In this document: one piece after another, positions 24,776 through 33,205 of the stretch
Layout of the letters: every line of letters begins with the position of its first letter
How positions within the stretch are numbered: position 1 is the stretch's first letter
The notes under the pieces: generated by a model
What the model saw: the letters and a program-made list of their open reading frames with translations, nothing else
Databases searched by the model: none
What the model was told of the DNA's origin: nothing
Made by a program: the position numbers and the translations under genes
Source: Microbacterium sp. RURRCA19A
GTDB lineage: Bacteria; Actinomycetota; Actinomycetes; Actinomycetales; Microbacteriaceae
Assembly (NCBI RefSeq): GCF_900156455.1
Contig: NZ_FTNQ01000001.1
Coordinates: forward strand, 186,001 to 250,000
DNA: 64,000 bases
Direction of reading: 5' to 3'

Positions 24776-25273
24776 ATGAGTCCGCGGATCGCCGTCGTAC
24801 CCGGTTCCTTCGACCCCCCGACCCGGGGGCACCTCGACGTGATCCGCCGCGCGGCCGGTCTGTTCGATCAGCTGCACGTGCTCGTCGTGCACAATCCGGG
24901 CAAAGAGGCGATGCTCCCGATCGCCCAGCGTCAGGTGCTGCTGGAGCAGTCCATCCAGGAAGAGGGCATCGGCGGCGACGTCGTCGTCGCGGCGTGGAGC
25001 ATGGGGCTGCTGGTCGACTACGCGACCGACGTGGGCGCGCAGGTGCTGGTCAAAGGCATCCGTTCGCAGGTCGACGTCGCGTACGAGACCCCGATGGCGA
25101 TCGTGAACAGAGACCTCGCGCACGTCGAGACCGTGTTCCTGCTGCCCGACCCGTCGCACGCCCTCGTGTCGAGTTCGCTCGTGCGACAGGTGGCGGCGCT
25201 CGGCGGCGACGTCTCGCCGTATGTGCCCGCGGCGGTCGCCCGCTTCCTCGACACCGGCGCGCGCGGCTTGTAA
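24776..25273 (+). CDS. coaD: phosphopantetheine adenylyltransferase
   Basis: 165 residues. CoaD transfers AMP from ATP to 4'-phosphopantetheine in coenzyme A synthesis. The nucleotidyltransferase HxGH-like motif appears as [14 protein letters not shown], with Thr in place of the first His, a usual CoaD form. The C-terminal substrate segment is [16 protein letters not shown]. The neighbourhood recG-coaD-DUF177-rpmF-rnc-mutM is a conserved actinobacterial order. Confidence 0.95.
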   Translation: MSPRIAVVPGSFDPPTRGHLDVIRRAAGLFDQLHVLVVHNPGKEAMLPIAQRQVLLEQSIQEEGIGGDVVVAAWSMGLLVDYATDVGAQVLVKGIRSQVDVAYETPMAIVNRDLAHVETVFLLPDPSHALVSSSLVRQVAALGGDVSPYVPAAVARFLDTGARGL

Positions 25274-25309
25274 ACCGGCCGATGCGGCCTCCGTCCAGGA
25301 GCGCCCGGG

Positions 25310-25315
25310 TAGCAT
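25310..25315 (+). promoter_or_regulatory. -10 box upstream of the DUF177 gene
   Basis: TAGCAT ends 8 nt before GTG 25324; a leaderless or nearly leaderless transcript is expected. Confidence 0.5.
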
Positions 25316-25323
25316 GGACGACC

Positions 25324-25884
25324 GTGAGAACCCACCGACCCGGACCCTTCCAGCTCCCCGTGCGCGACATCGTGCGCCATCCCGGCGAGATGCGCGAACA
25401 CGAGCTCGAGATCCCCGCGCCCGAGAAGTGGGGGGAGGGGCTCGTGGCCGTCCCCGCCGCCGAGCCGCTCGAGATCGACGTGCGCTTGGAGTCCGTCCAC
25501 GAAGGCATCCTGGTCTCCGGAACGGTCTACTCCACGGCCTCCGGTGTCTGCGGACGGTGTCTCACCGACATCACCGAGCCTGTCGAAGTCGAGTTCCAGG
25601 AACTTTTCGCGTATCCTGGGGATGAAGCGAACGACTTCGAAGTTCAAGACGACCACGTGGATCTTGAAAATCTGGTCCGGGATGCCATCGTCCTGTCGCT
25701 TCCGTTCCAGCCGGTGTGTCAGCCGGATTGCCTCGGGCTCGACCCGGTCACGGGTGAGAAGCTGACGGAGAGCGCCGGCGACACGGAGCAGACGCCCGTC
25801 GATTCCCGGTGGGCAGCGCTCCAGCAGTACACCCCAGACGACGGCGATGCGCTCCGCGCCGCCCCCAAGACAGAGAAGAGCTAG
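25324..25884 (+). CDS. DUF177 (YceD-like) protein, large ribosomal RNA accumulation type
   Basis: 186 residues from GTG 25324. It shows [20 protein letters not shown] at the N-terminus, then [18 protein letters not shown] and VCQPDCLGL, the two cysteine pairs expected in DUF177. The family is consistently encoded before rpmF and in E. coli (YceD) is linked to 23S rRNA accumulation. rpmF begins two bases after its stop, so the pair is co-expressed. The C-terminal 35 residues are polar and probably disordered. Confidence 0.88.
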   Translation: MRTHRPGPFQLPVRDIVRHPGEMREHELEIPAPEKWGEGLVAVPAAEPLEIDVRLESVHEGILVSGTVYSTASGVCGRCLTDITEPVEVEFQELFAYPGDEANDFEVQDDHVDLENLVRDAIVLSLPFQPVCQPDCLGLDPVTGEKLTESAGDTEQTPVDSRWAALQQYTPDDGDALRAAPKTEKS

Positions 25885-25886
25885 TC

Positions 25887-26096
25887 ATGGCAGGTAACCC
25901 CCCGAAGCGGAAGGTCTCCCGCTCCAACACCCGCTCGCGTCGCGCGCAGTGGAAGGCCGAAGCCCCCGCGCTGGTCAAGACCATCGAGAACGGCAAGGTC
26001 GTCTACAGCCGCCCCCACCAGGCGAAGGTCGTCACCGACTCGCAGGGCACCGAGCTCTTCCTCGAGTACAAGGGCCGCAAGGTCGCCGACGTCTGA
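25887..26096 (+). CDS. rpmF: 50S ribosomal protein L32
   Basis: 69 residues, beginning [19 protein letters not shown], the signature N-terminus of bL32. The zinc-binding cysteines of some L32 forms are absent, so this is the C-minus type. It sits between the DUF177 gene and rnc in the classical order. Neither start has more than a weak SD, suggesting coupling to upstream translation. Confidence 0.95.
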   Translation: MAGNPPKRKVSRSNTRSRRAQWKAEAPALVKTIENGKVVYSRPHQAKVVTDSQGTELFLEYKGRKVADV

Positions 26097-26106
26097 TCAA
26101 CGTCCG

Positions 26107-26787
26107 GTGACGCGAATCTCTGCGCTCATCGAGAAGCTCGGGGTCGACATCGACCCCGAGCTTCTTTCTCTTGCGCTGACCCATCGCTCGTTCGCCTACG
26201 AGAACGGCGCCATCCCGCACAACGAGCGCCTCGAGTTCCTCGGCGACTCGGTGCTCGGACAGGCGGTGACCGTCCGCCTGTACACGCGGCATCCCGATCT
26301 CGATGAGGGCAGCCTCGCCAAGCGGCGCGCGAGCGTCGTCTCGACCGTGGCCCTCGCCGAGGTGGCGCGGGGTATCGGGCTGGGCGATCACGTCCGGCTC
26401 GGCCGCGGTGAGATCCTCACGGGCGGTCGTGACAAGGATTCGATCCTGGCCGACACGATGGAAGCGGTCATCGGCGCGACCTATCTGTCCGCCGGTCCGG
26501 ACGCGGCGACCGGTCTCGTGCTGCGCCTGGTCGAGCCGTTGCTCGCCGATCCGGATCGGTACGGCGCCGCGATGGACCCGAAGACGAGTCTGCAGGAGAT
26601 CGCTGCACGCCAGTCGCTCAGCGCCCCGGTCTACGGCGTCGAGGCCACCGGTCCCGACCATGATCGGCGGTTCACGGCGACCGTGACGGTGGGCGACGTC
26701 GTGACCCAGGGGATCGGCTCGAGCAAGAAGCAAGCGGAGATGGCCGCCGCCCTCGCGGCGTGGCGCGAGCTCGACGCCCGTGCCTGA
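26107..26787 (+). CDS. rnc: ribonuclease III
   Basis: 226 residues from GTG 26107. RNase III cleaves double-stranded RNA, including rRNA precursors. The catalytic signature is HNERLEFLGDSVLG (about residues 37-50), with the second acidic cluster in ADTMEAVIGATYLS; a double-stranded RNA-binding domain occupies about 153-224 (DPKTSLQEIAARQ to SKKQAEMAAALAA). Codons 9-20 contain a perfect long inverted repeat that would fold in the mRNA. The 3' end overlaps mutM by 8 bp. Confidence 0.96.
   Translation: MTRISALIEKLGVDIDPELLSLALTHRSFAYENGAIPHNERLEFLGDSVLGQAVTVRLYTRHPDLDEGSLAKRRASVVSTVALAEVARGIGLGDHVRLGRGEILTGGRDKDSILADTMEAVIGATYLSAGPDAATGLVLRLVEPLLADPDRYGAAMDPKTSLQEIAARQSLSAPVYGVEATGPDHDRRFTATVTVGDVVTQGIGSSKKQAEMAAALAAWRELDARA
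26132..26165 (+). promoter_or_regulatory. perfect 16-bp inverted repeat inside the start of rnc
   Basis: Arms 26132-26147 and 26150-26165 are exact inverse complements around CA. In RNA this gives about 15 bp with a 4-nt loop, followed by a T-rich stretch (TTTCTC). It lies within the first codons of the gene for a double-strand-specific RNase, so an autoregulatory cleavage site is plausible. Confidence 0.6.
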
Positions 26788-27670
26788 GCTGCCCGAGGTC
26801 GAGGTCGTCCGCGCCGGTCTCGAACCCGCGGTGACGGGTGCGCTCATCGCGTCGGTCGACGTCCGCGACGCCCGCGCGCTCACGCGGCACTCCGGCACGC
26901 CGGAGCACTTCGAGGCCGAACTGACCGGGCGTCGGATCGTGGGCGCCGTCCGCCGGGGCAAGTTCCTGTGGATGCCGCTGGGTGCGGACGAAGCGATCGT
27001 GACCCACCTGGGCATGAGCGGGCAGATGCTGCTGCGCGTGCCCGGTGCGCCCGCGGAGCGGCACGAGCGGATCCGCATCGAGCTCGAGCATCCGGTGCAC
27101 GGGCCGCTGTCCGTGGTGTTCGCCGACCAGCGGACGTTCGGCTCGCTCGCGCTCGACGACCTCGTCGACACCCCGGACGCCGCCGCCGGCGGCCGCGGTT
27201 CGACGCTTCCCCGCGTCCCCACGCAGGTCGCCCACATCGCCCGCGACCCGCTCGACCCGGCGTTCGACGACGCGCGCTTCCGGGCTCGCCTCGCGCGCAC
27301 GTCGTCGGGGATCAAGCGCGTGCTGCTCGACCAGACGGTCGCGAGCGGCATCGGCAACATCTACGCCGACGAGTCGCTGTGGGCCGCGCGCATCCACCCC
27401 GAGTCCGTGGCATCCGATCTCCCGACCCGCTCGGTGAACCGGCTGCTGGCCGAGGTCCGCGCGGTTCTCGAGAAGGCTCTCGCCGAGGGCGGCACGAGCT
27501 TCGACGCGCAGTACGTCAACGTCAACGGCCAGGCGGGGTACTTCGCGCACTCGCTCAACGCCTACGGCCGCACCGGGCAGCCGTGCCCGCGGTGCGGACG
27601 TCCGATCGTGCGGGTGAGTTTCATGAACCGCTCGAGCCACTTCTGCCCGCGGTGCCAGCGGGTGCGCTGA
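26780..27670 (+). CDS. mutM: formamidopyrimidine-DNA glycosylase
   Basis: 296 residues from GTG 26780, overlapping rnc by 8 bp. The N-terminal PELPEVEVV carries the catalytic Pro and Glu that follow the processed start residue. The helix-two-turn-helix region is near KRVLLDQTVASGIGNIYADE, and the C-terminal zinc finger has CPRCGRPIV and HFCPRCQ. MutM excises 8-oxoguanine and nicks the site. rnc-mutM order is usual in Actinobacteria. Confidence 0.96.
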   Translation: MPELPEVEVVRAGLEPAVTGALIASVDVRDARALTRHSGTPEHFEAELTGRRIVGAVRRGKFLWMPLGADEAIVTHLGMSGQMLLRVPGAPAERHERIRIELEHPVHGPLSVVFADQRTFGSLALDDLVDTPDAAAGGRGSTLPRVPTQVAHIARDPLDPAFDDARFRARLARTSSGIKRVLLDQTVASGIGNIYADESLWAARIHPESVASDLPTRSVNRLLAEVRAVLEKALAEGGTSFDAQYVNVNGQAGYFAHSLNAYGRTGQPCPRCGRPIVRVSFMNRSSHFCPRCQRVR

Positions 27671-27706
27671 CCCGGTCGGTGCGGTCGGATAGGTCGCCCG
27701 AGGCCC

Positions 27707-27773
27707 CGAGACTGCACGCGCCCGACATCTCCACTGCACGCTGCAGTGAAGATGTCAGGCGGTTGCGGTCTCG
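27707..27773. repeat. 67-bp imperfect palindrome between convergent mutM and GNAT genes
   Basis: Two 32-nt arms flank a CGC loop. On the + strand RNA two mismatches are C-A; on the minus strand RNA the same positions are U-G wobbles, so the hairpin is stabler in transcripts from the GNAT side. It may terminate that operon or belong to a dispersed palindrome family. No T-run is present. Confidence 0.65.
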
Positions 27774-27793
27774 GCGGTGTGACCGAGCGCGGA

Positions 27794-28876
27794 TCAGGCG
27801 AGCACCTTCTGCCATGCACCCTCGTACGCGAGCGGTGCGAACCCGATCGTCTCGTTGATCGAGAGCATCGGGCGGTTCTCCTCCGCGTTGTAGGTCATCA
27901 CGCGCGGCGACTCGGGGACGGACTCGCGCCACGCGAGCAGTCCGGCGCACTTCACCAGCATCCCCAGACGGTGTCCCCGGTGGGAGGCCACCACGAGCGT
28001 GTCCTCCTGGTGGGTGACGGCCGTGCGGTCCTTGCCGACCACGAGTTCGTTGAACGCTGCGAGCTCGCCCGAGTCGACGTGCTGCGCCACGGTCACGAGG
28101 AGGTGCCGGTCGGCGTCGGTGTAGCTGCGCTCCCAGTCGGCCACCCGCGCGGCATCCCACACCTCCTCGTCGTGATCGAGACCGGCCGAGGGGGCGTCGG
28201 TGATCATGCGCGACTTCATGTAGGCGAAGGCGTCGACGAACTCGGGCGGCGTGGGCAGCGTCCACTGGATGACGCGGTATCCCGCAGCGGCTGCTTCCGC
28301 GTCCGCGAGGAGCGCGCGGAGGCGCGGCTCGGCCCCTGCCAGCTCGAGCCGGCTCTGACGCACGATCTGCTCGAGCGTGTACCCGGATGCGAGATAGAAC
28401 CGCGCGCTGCGGTCGAGCGGGATGCGGCCGAACCCGGTCGGGGCGTCGAGCTGCGGTCCGTCGACGGCCGGGTGCTCGGCCCAGGACTGCAGGATGGTGC
28501 GCCCGTGCTCGCGCGCCGTCCGCTCGATCAGGTCGTGCGCGGCGCGGCCGATGCCGCGCCCCCAGGCGCTGCGGAGCAGCTCGATGAGCCAGAAGCCGGT
28601 GCGGGCTCCGTCCTCCTGGGGGAGGTCGAGACCGACGCGTCCCACGACCTCGCCGTCCCACAGTGCGATCCACACGAGACGGATCTGCGCCGCGGTCGGA
28701 CGGTAGACGGCGAGGAGCTCGTCGGCGGGCATGGCGTGGTCGTCGTGGCCCGCGATCTCCCGGTAGACGAGATTGCGCACGCGGGACATCTCGCGGAAGT
28801 CGGCGGCATCCGGGGAGTCGATGGATGCCGGGATATGCAGGGGCCGCAGCTCGAGGCCGGTCGGGAGGGCGTTCAT
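27794..28876 (-). CDS. tandem GNAT-family N-acetyltransferase
   Basis: 360 residues from ATG 28876. The N-terminal GNAT domain shows a acetyl-CoA loop-like segment RSAWGRGIGRAAHDLIE (about residues 110-126). A second GNAT-like half contains VVASHRGHRLGMLVKCAGLLA and ends with NETIGFAPLAYEGAWQK. Two-domain GNAT proteins of this size are frequent in Actinobacteria, and some act on aminoglycosides or mycothiol-type thiols, but no substrate can be assigned. Two small genes precede it on the same strand. A long palindrome follows its stop. Confidence 0.85.
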   Translation of the reverse strand: MNALPTGLELRPLHIPASIDSPDAADFREMSRVRNLVYREIAGHDDHAMPADELLAVYRPTAAQIRLVWIALWDGEVVGRVGLDLPQEDGARTGFWLIELLRSAWGRGIGRAAHDLIERTAREHGRTILQSWAEHPAVDGPQLDAPTGFGRIPLDRSARFYLASGYTLEQIVRQSRLELAGAEPRLRALLADAEAAAAGYRVIQWTLPTPPEFVDAFAYMKSRMITDAPSAGLDHDEEVWDAARVADWERSYTDADRHLLVTVAQHVDSGELAAFNELVVGKDRTAVTHQEDTLVVASHRGHRLGMLVKCAGLLAWRESVPESPRVMTYNAEENRPMLSINETIGFAPLAYEGAWQKVLA

Positions 28877-28939
28877 GTCGGAACTTTCGGTGAGAGGGAA
28901 GAGGAGAGGGGCGGGGCCGGATGCGCCGGCCCCGCCGGG

Positions 28940-29209
28940 TCACAACGGCGGGCGCGAGAGAAGCGCCTGTCGCTGCCAGTGGATCTCGCGCTGCGCTCGC
29001 TCGAGCGCGGCGCGGTGGGAGATGTTCGCCCGCACCGTGGGGCACGCGAGCTGGTCGGCGCGCGCGGCGGCGCGTGTCAACAGCCACAGGCCGAGGCGAA
29101 GGGAGAGACGGTCGAGGAGACCGAGACGGCGCTCGGCCGAGGTCTCGACGGTGGGAAGGGACAACGCGGATGCCGTGTGCTGCGGCGCGCGCGTGAGCGA
29201 AGTGTTCAT
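28940..29209 (-). CDS. small protein of unknown function upstream of the GNAT gene
   Basis: 89 residues from ATG 29209, with GGAG seven bases upstream. I do not recognise it. It has a central amphipathic or hydrophobic stretch (RLGLLDRLSLRLGLWLLTRAA) and a basic, Arg/Gln-rich C-terminus (ERAQREIHWQRQALLSRPP). A longer frame from 29302 lacks an SD. It is 63 bp upstream of the GNAT gene and may be cotranscribed with it and with the 37-codon ORF. The stretch 29210-29363 holds no other supported gene. Confidence 0.55.
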   Translation of the reverse strand: MNTSLTRAPQHTASALSLPTVETSAERRLGLLDRLSLRLGLWLLTRAAARADQLACPTVRANISHRAALERAQREIHWQRQALLSRPPL

Positions 29210-29363
29210 GCGGAGGCTCCGATGAGGAAGAACGAGCTGAGGGCCGCGGCCGACGGAAGGCGACAGCGGCGGGAGGGTCACGAAGACCCGGGCGCACGGC
29301 ATCCGAGGGTCGGATGGAAGTGCGGCGGAAGCGGAGACGCAGAGTCGTCTCGACGCGGCCCGG

Positions 29364-29477
29364 CTACGCCTGACGAACAGGCATACCGACGGCGGTGGTC
29401 ACTCCGCGCAGCGGTGCGGACAGCACGGGGACGGCGGTGAAGCCGGTGGCGAAGAAGCCGGTGGTGTTGCGAATCAT
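29364..29477 (-). CDS. 37-codon small ORF with strong promoter and ribosome-binding site
   Basis: ATG 29477 to TAG 29364-29366. An almost perfect SD (AAAGGAGGT) precedes the ATG, and a near-consensus promoter lies at 29515-29544. The peptide begins MIRNTTGFFATGFTAVPVL and ends with GMPVRQA; it has no Cys, Lys or clear membrane span. I do not recognise it. The strength of its expression signals, unusual in this window, argues that it is translated. It could be a leader or a small functional protein of the downstream operon. Confidence 0.6.
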   Translation of the reverse strand: MIRNTTGFFATGFTAVPVLSAPLRGVTTAVGMPVRQA

Positions 29478-29514
29478 GGGAGTGACCTCCTTTCTCAGTC
29501 GGTTGCGACCCCCG

Positions 29515-29544
29515 ACGCTAGCGAAGGCGTTCAGCGAATGTCAA
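29515..29544 (-). promoter_or_regulatory. near-consensus sigma-70-type promoter for the small ORF/GNAT operon
   Basis: Minus-strand TTGACA (29544 to 29539) and TAGCGT (29520 to 29515), 18-bp spacer. This is the best -35 box seen in the window. Confidence 0.8.
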
Positions 29545-29630
29545 GCGAAGATCCAGAAACGACGGCCCCTCGGGCGCGTCAAGCGCGGGCTCGGTCGGCC
29601 AGCCACCGCGGGATTCCGCGGGCCTTCGGG

Positions 29631-29636
29631 TAGCGT
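29631..29636 (+). promoter_or_regulatory. smc -10 box
   Basis: TAGCGT, giving a leader of about 30 nt that includes GGGAAGG (29658-29664) before ATG 29674. Confidence 0.5.
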
Positions 29637-29673
29637 GAGGCGGAAGTCCACCGGGTCGGGAAGGCGCATCCGC

Positions 29674-32600
29674 ATGCACCTCAAGAGCGTCACGCTGAAG
29701 GGATTCAAGTCCTTCGCGCAGTCGACGACGTTCGCGCTGGAGCCGGGCGTGACCTGCATCGTCGGCCCGAACGGGTCGGGCAAGTCCAACGTCGTCGACG
29801 CGCTCGCGTGGGTGATGGGGGAGCAGGGTGCCAAGACGCTCCGCGGCGGCAAGATGGAGGACGTCATCTTCGCCGGTACCTCCACGCGTGGTCCGCTCGG
29901 ACGCGCCGAGGTGCAGCTGACGATCGACAACGCCGACGGCGCCCTGCCGATCGAGTACAGCGAGGTGACGATCGCCCGCACGCTCTTCCGCAACGGCGCG
30001 AGCGAGTACGCGATCAACGGTCAGACGTGCCGCCTGCTGGACGTGCAGGAGCTGCTCAGCGATTCCGGCCTCGGGCGCGAGATGCACGTGATCATCGGGC
30101 AAGGGCGCTTGGACACGGTCCTGCAGGCCTCGGCGGAGGAGCGGCGGGGCTTCATCGAAGAGGCCGCCGGGATCCTCAAGCACCGCCGCCGCAAAGAGAA
30201 GACCGTCCGCAAGCTCGAGGCGATGGAGACGAATCTCACGCGGCTGAGCGACCTCGCGGGCGAGCTGCGTCGTCAGTTGAAGCCCCTCGGCAAGCAAGCC
30301 GAGATCGCGCGCGAGGCGGCGACCATCGCCGCGGTCGTCCGTGACGCGAAGGCACGTCTGTTCGCCGACGAACTCGTCCAGCTCCGTCGCCAGCTGGCCG
30401 ATGCCGCCGCGGCCGAGAGCGAGCGTCACACCGAGCGGCTCATGCTTCAGGATCAGGCCGACGGCATCCGGACGAAGGTCGAGCGGCTGGAAGAGGAACA
30501 GCGCTCCGAGGCGGTGGACCGCGCTCGTCGCGTCGCGTTCTCGCTGGAGCAGGTGCAGGAGCGTCTCCGCGGCCTGTACACGCTCGCCGGCCAGCGTCTG
30601 ACGCTGCTCGCCGACGACGACGGCGGCACCGCCGCAGCGGTGCCGACGGTGACGCAGTCGATGATCGACGATCTCCGGAGCGAGATCGACGAGATCGCGG
30701 GAGGCCTCGGAGACGCCCAGGATGCCGCCGCCGACGCCGCCCGCGGAGTCGCTCGGGCGCGCGCCGACCTCGACGCGCTCGACGCCGACATCGCGGCGCA
30801 GAGCGCGCTCGTCTCCGAGCACGACATGAGGATCACGGCGCTCCGGGGCTCCGCCGAGGCCGCGGCATCGGGCCTCGCCGCGGTCCGGGGAGCCGTCGAG
30901 CGCCAGCAGCGCGCATTGGATGCCGCGCGCGACCGCCTCGCCGAGGCCGAGGAGGCGCGCGCCGCCCTCGATCCGGACATGACGCCCGAAGAGTCGACTG
31001 CCGAGCATGCGGCCGCGTACGAACGCGCCCAGCGTGAAACGAACGACACGGAGTCCGAGGTGGCGGCGCTGCGCGAACGTCTGCACGCCGCCGAGCGCGA
31101 ACGCGACTCCCTCACCGCCCAGACCACGGCGCTCGGCCGCGCCCTCGACGTCCGCAATGCGGCCGCCGATCTCGTCGCCGGCGGGGTGGACGGCATCCGG
31201 GGCCTCGTCGGCGATGCGGTGAAGGTCACCCCGGGGTACGAAGGGGCCATCGCCGCGGCGCTCGGATCGCTCGCCGAAGGGCTCCTCGTGGACGACGGTT
31301 CGGCCGCGTTCGCGGCGGCCCGTGCGGCCCGCGAGGGCGACCTCGGCGTGGTCGAGATCGCGATCGCCGATGCCCCGGACGCCGATCGCGAGGCGACCGT
31401 GCCGGGCGGCATCCGCGCGGTCGATGTCGTGTCGGCACCGGCCGGGGTGCGCGGCATCCTGTCGGGCGTGGTCATCGTGGACGACCTCGAGGCGGCGGAG
31501 TCCGTGCGCTCGGCTCTCGGATCCGCGTCGGCGGACACCGTCGTGGTGACCCGCGACGGGGCCGTGATGACGGCCCGAACCCTCCGCGCCGGGTCCGGCG
31601 GCGGACGTTCGCGCCTGGAACTCGCCGCCGAGCGTGATGCCGCAGCGGACCGCCTCGCCGAGATCACCGTCATCGCCGACTCGCTGCGGGAGGCCCTGGC
31701 CGAGGCCCAGGGGAAGCTCGCCGATGTCCGCGCGCGCACGAAGGAGGCGTTGACGACCCTGCGCGCCCACGACGCGGCGCTCGCGGCGCACGCGGAGAAG
31801 CTCAACCGCGTCACGGTGCGGCACGAGGCGGCCGTCGCCGAGTGCGAACGCCTCGAAGCGGGACTCGCGCAGGCGCAGGCCGCGGTCGCCGACGCCGAGG
31901 CGAAGGCCCTCCTCGCCGACGAGGCGCTCGCGCGAGCGCTCGAGGTGCCGCGTCCGCTCTTGGACGCGTCCGCTCGCGAGGGCATGCTCGCCGACCTCGA
32001 GTCGGCGCGCGAGGGCGAGATGCGGGCGCGTCTCGACATCGAGACCCTGCGCGAACGAGTCCGGGCGGGCGAGGCGCGCATCGTGCAGCTCGAACAGCAG
32101 CGGGAGCGGGAGCGCTCCGCGGCCGCCGCGGCGGCACGACGCGCCGTCATCCGTCGGGGCCAGCGCGAGATCGCGGCGGAAGTCGCTGGAGCACTTCCGG
32201 CCCTTCTCGATTCGATCGACCGCTCGGTCAGTCAGGCACGCGTCGAACTCGCCGCCGCGGAATCCGCCCGATCGGCCGTCACCGCCGATCTCGCCCGCGC
32301 CCGGGCAGAGGACACCGCGGTGCGCGAGAGACTCGCGAGCCTCACGGAGAGCGTGCACGGCCTCGAGCTGCAGATGCACGAGAAGCGCCTTCATGTCACG
32401 AGCCTGCTCGAGCGCGTGCAGTCCGAGTTGTCGCTCGACGAGGACATTCTCGTTTCGGAATATGGCCCCGATCAGCCGATCCCCGTGCTGGACGGCGACG
32501 CGACCGAACCCTTCGACCGCGCGGCGCAGAAGCGTCGCCTGCAGGATGCCGAGCGCAAGCTCGCCCAGCTCGGCCGGGTGAACCCGCTCGCACTGGAGGA

Positions 32601-33201
32601 GTTCGCCGCGCTCGAGCAACGCCACGCCTTCCTCACCGAGCAGCTGGCCGACCTCCAGCAGACGCGCGCGGATCTGCAGACGATCATCGCCGACCTCGAC
32701 GAGCGGATGCAGACCATCTTCGTCGCCGCCTTCGACGACACCCGCGCCGCGTTCGGCGAGATCTTCCCGATCCTCTTCCCGGGCGGGGCGGGCAGCATCT
32801 CGCTGACGGACCCGGACAATCCGCTCACCACCGGCATCGAGGTGGCCGTGCGTCCGGTGGGGAAGAAGATCGAACGGCTCTCGCTCCTGTCGGGAGGCGA
32901 GCGGTCGCTCGCGGCCGTGGCGTTCCTCACGGCGATCTTCACGGCGCGACCGAGCCCGTTCTACATCCTGGACGAGGTCGAGGCGGCGCTCGACGACGCC
33001 AATCTCGGTCGCCTGCTCGGGGTGTTCGAGAAGCTGCGCGCGAGCAGCCAGCTCATCGTCATCACGCATCAGAAGCGCACGATGGAGATCGCCGACGCGC
33101 TCTACGGCGTGTCGATGCGCCAGGACGGCGTGTCAGCGGTCGTCGGTCAGCGCGTCGGCGACCGTGCCCGCGCGGCGGCGGAACCTGCGCCCGTAAGCTG
33201 A
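29674..33201 (+). CDS. smc: chromosome segregation protein SMC
   Basis: 1175 residues from ATG 29674, the point where homology-like sequence begins (HLKSVTLKGFKSFAQ); the frame is open further upstream but that part is not SMC. SMC is the condensin ATPase that organises and segregates chromosomes. The Walker A motif is GPNGSGKSN (about residues 32-40). Two long coiled-coil arms surround a hinge (about 500-670, including GIRGLVGDAVKVTPGYEGA). The C-terminal head has LLSGGERSLAAVAFLTAIF and Walker B FYILDEVEAALDD. ftsY starts four bases after the stop. Confidence 0.96.
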   Translation: MHLKSVTLKGFKSFAQSTTFALEPGVTCIVGPNGSGKSNVVDALAWVMGEQGAKTLRGGKMEDVIFAGTSTRGPLGRAEVQLTIDNADGALPIEYSEVTIARTLFRNGASEYAINGQTCRLLDVQELLSDSGLGREMHVIIGQGRLDTVLQASAEERRGFIEEAAGILKHRRRKEKTVRKLEAMETNLTRLSDLAGELRRQLKPLGKQAEIAREAATIAAVVRDAKARLFADELVQLRRQLADAAAAESERHTERLMLQDQADGIRTKVERLEEEQRSEAVDRARRVAFSLEQVQERLRGLYTLAGQRLTLLADDDGGTAAAVPTVTQSMIDDLRSEIDEIAGGLGDAQDAAADAARGVARARADLDALDADIAAQSALVSEHDMRITALRGSAEAAASGLAAVRGAVERQQRALDAARDRLAEAEEARAALDPDMTPEESTAEHAAAYERAQRETNDTESEVAALRERLHAAERERDSLTAQTTALGRALDVRNAAADLVAGGVDGIRGLVGDAVKVTPGYEGAIAAALGSLAEGLLVDDGSAAFAAARAAREGDLGVVEIAIADAPDADREATVPGGIRAVDVVSAPAGVRGILSGVVIVDDLEAAESVRSALGSASADTVVVTRDGAVMTARTLRAGSGGGRSRLELAAERDAAADRLAEITVIADSLREALAEAQGKLADVRARTKEALTTLRAHDAALAAHAEKLNRVTVRHEAAVAECERLEAGLAQAQAAVADAEAKALLADEALARALEVPRPLLDASAREGMLADLESAREGEMRARLDIETLRERVRAGEARIVQLEQQRERERSAAAAAARRAVIRRGQREIAAEVAGALPALLDSIDRSVSQARVELAAAESARSAVTADLARARAEDTAVRERLASLTESVHGLELQMHEKRLHVTSLLERVQSELSLDEDILVSEYGPDQPIPVLDGDATEPFDRAAQKRRLQDAERKLAQLGRVNPLALEEFAALEQRHAFLTEQLADLQQTRADLQTIIADLDERMQTIFVAAFDDTRAAFGEIFPILFPGGAGSISLTDPDNPLTTGIEVAVRPVGKKIERLSLLSGGERSLAAVAFLTAIFTARPSPFYILDEVEAALDDANLGRLLGVFEKLRASSQLIVITHQKRTMEIADALYGVSMRQDGVSAVVGQRVGDRARAAAEPAPVS
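33194..33199 (+). promoter_or_regulatory. ftsY -10 box (leaderless)
   Basis: TAAGCT, inside the last codons of smc, ends 6 nt before ATG 33206. Confidence 0.5.
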
Positions 33202-33205
33202 AGGA

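Noticed and set aside
29518..33069. 1183-codon open frame antisense to smc
   Set aside because: High-GC genes with strong third-position G/C produce long antisense frames. The predicted protein is Arg/Gly/Asp-biased, has no recognisable domain, and smc is unambiguous.
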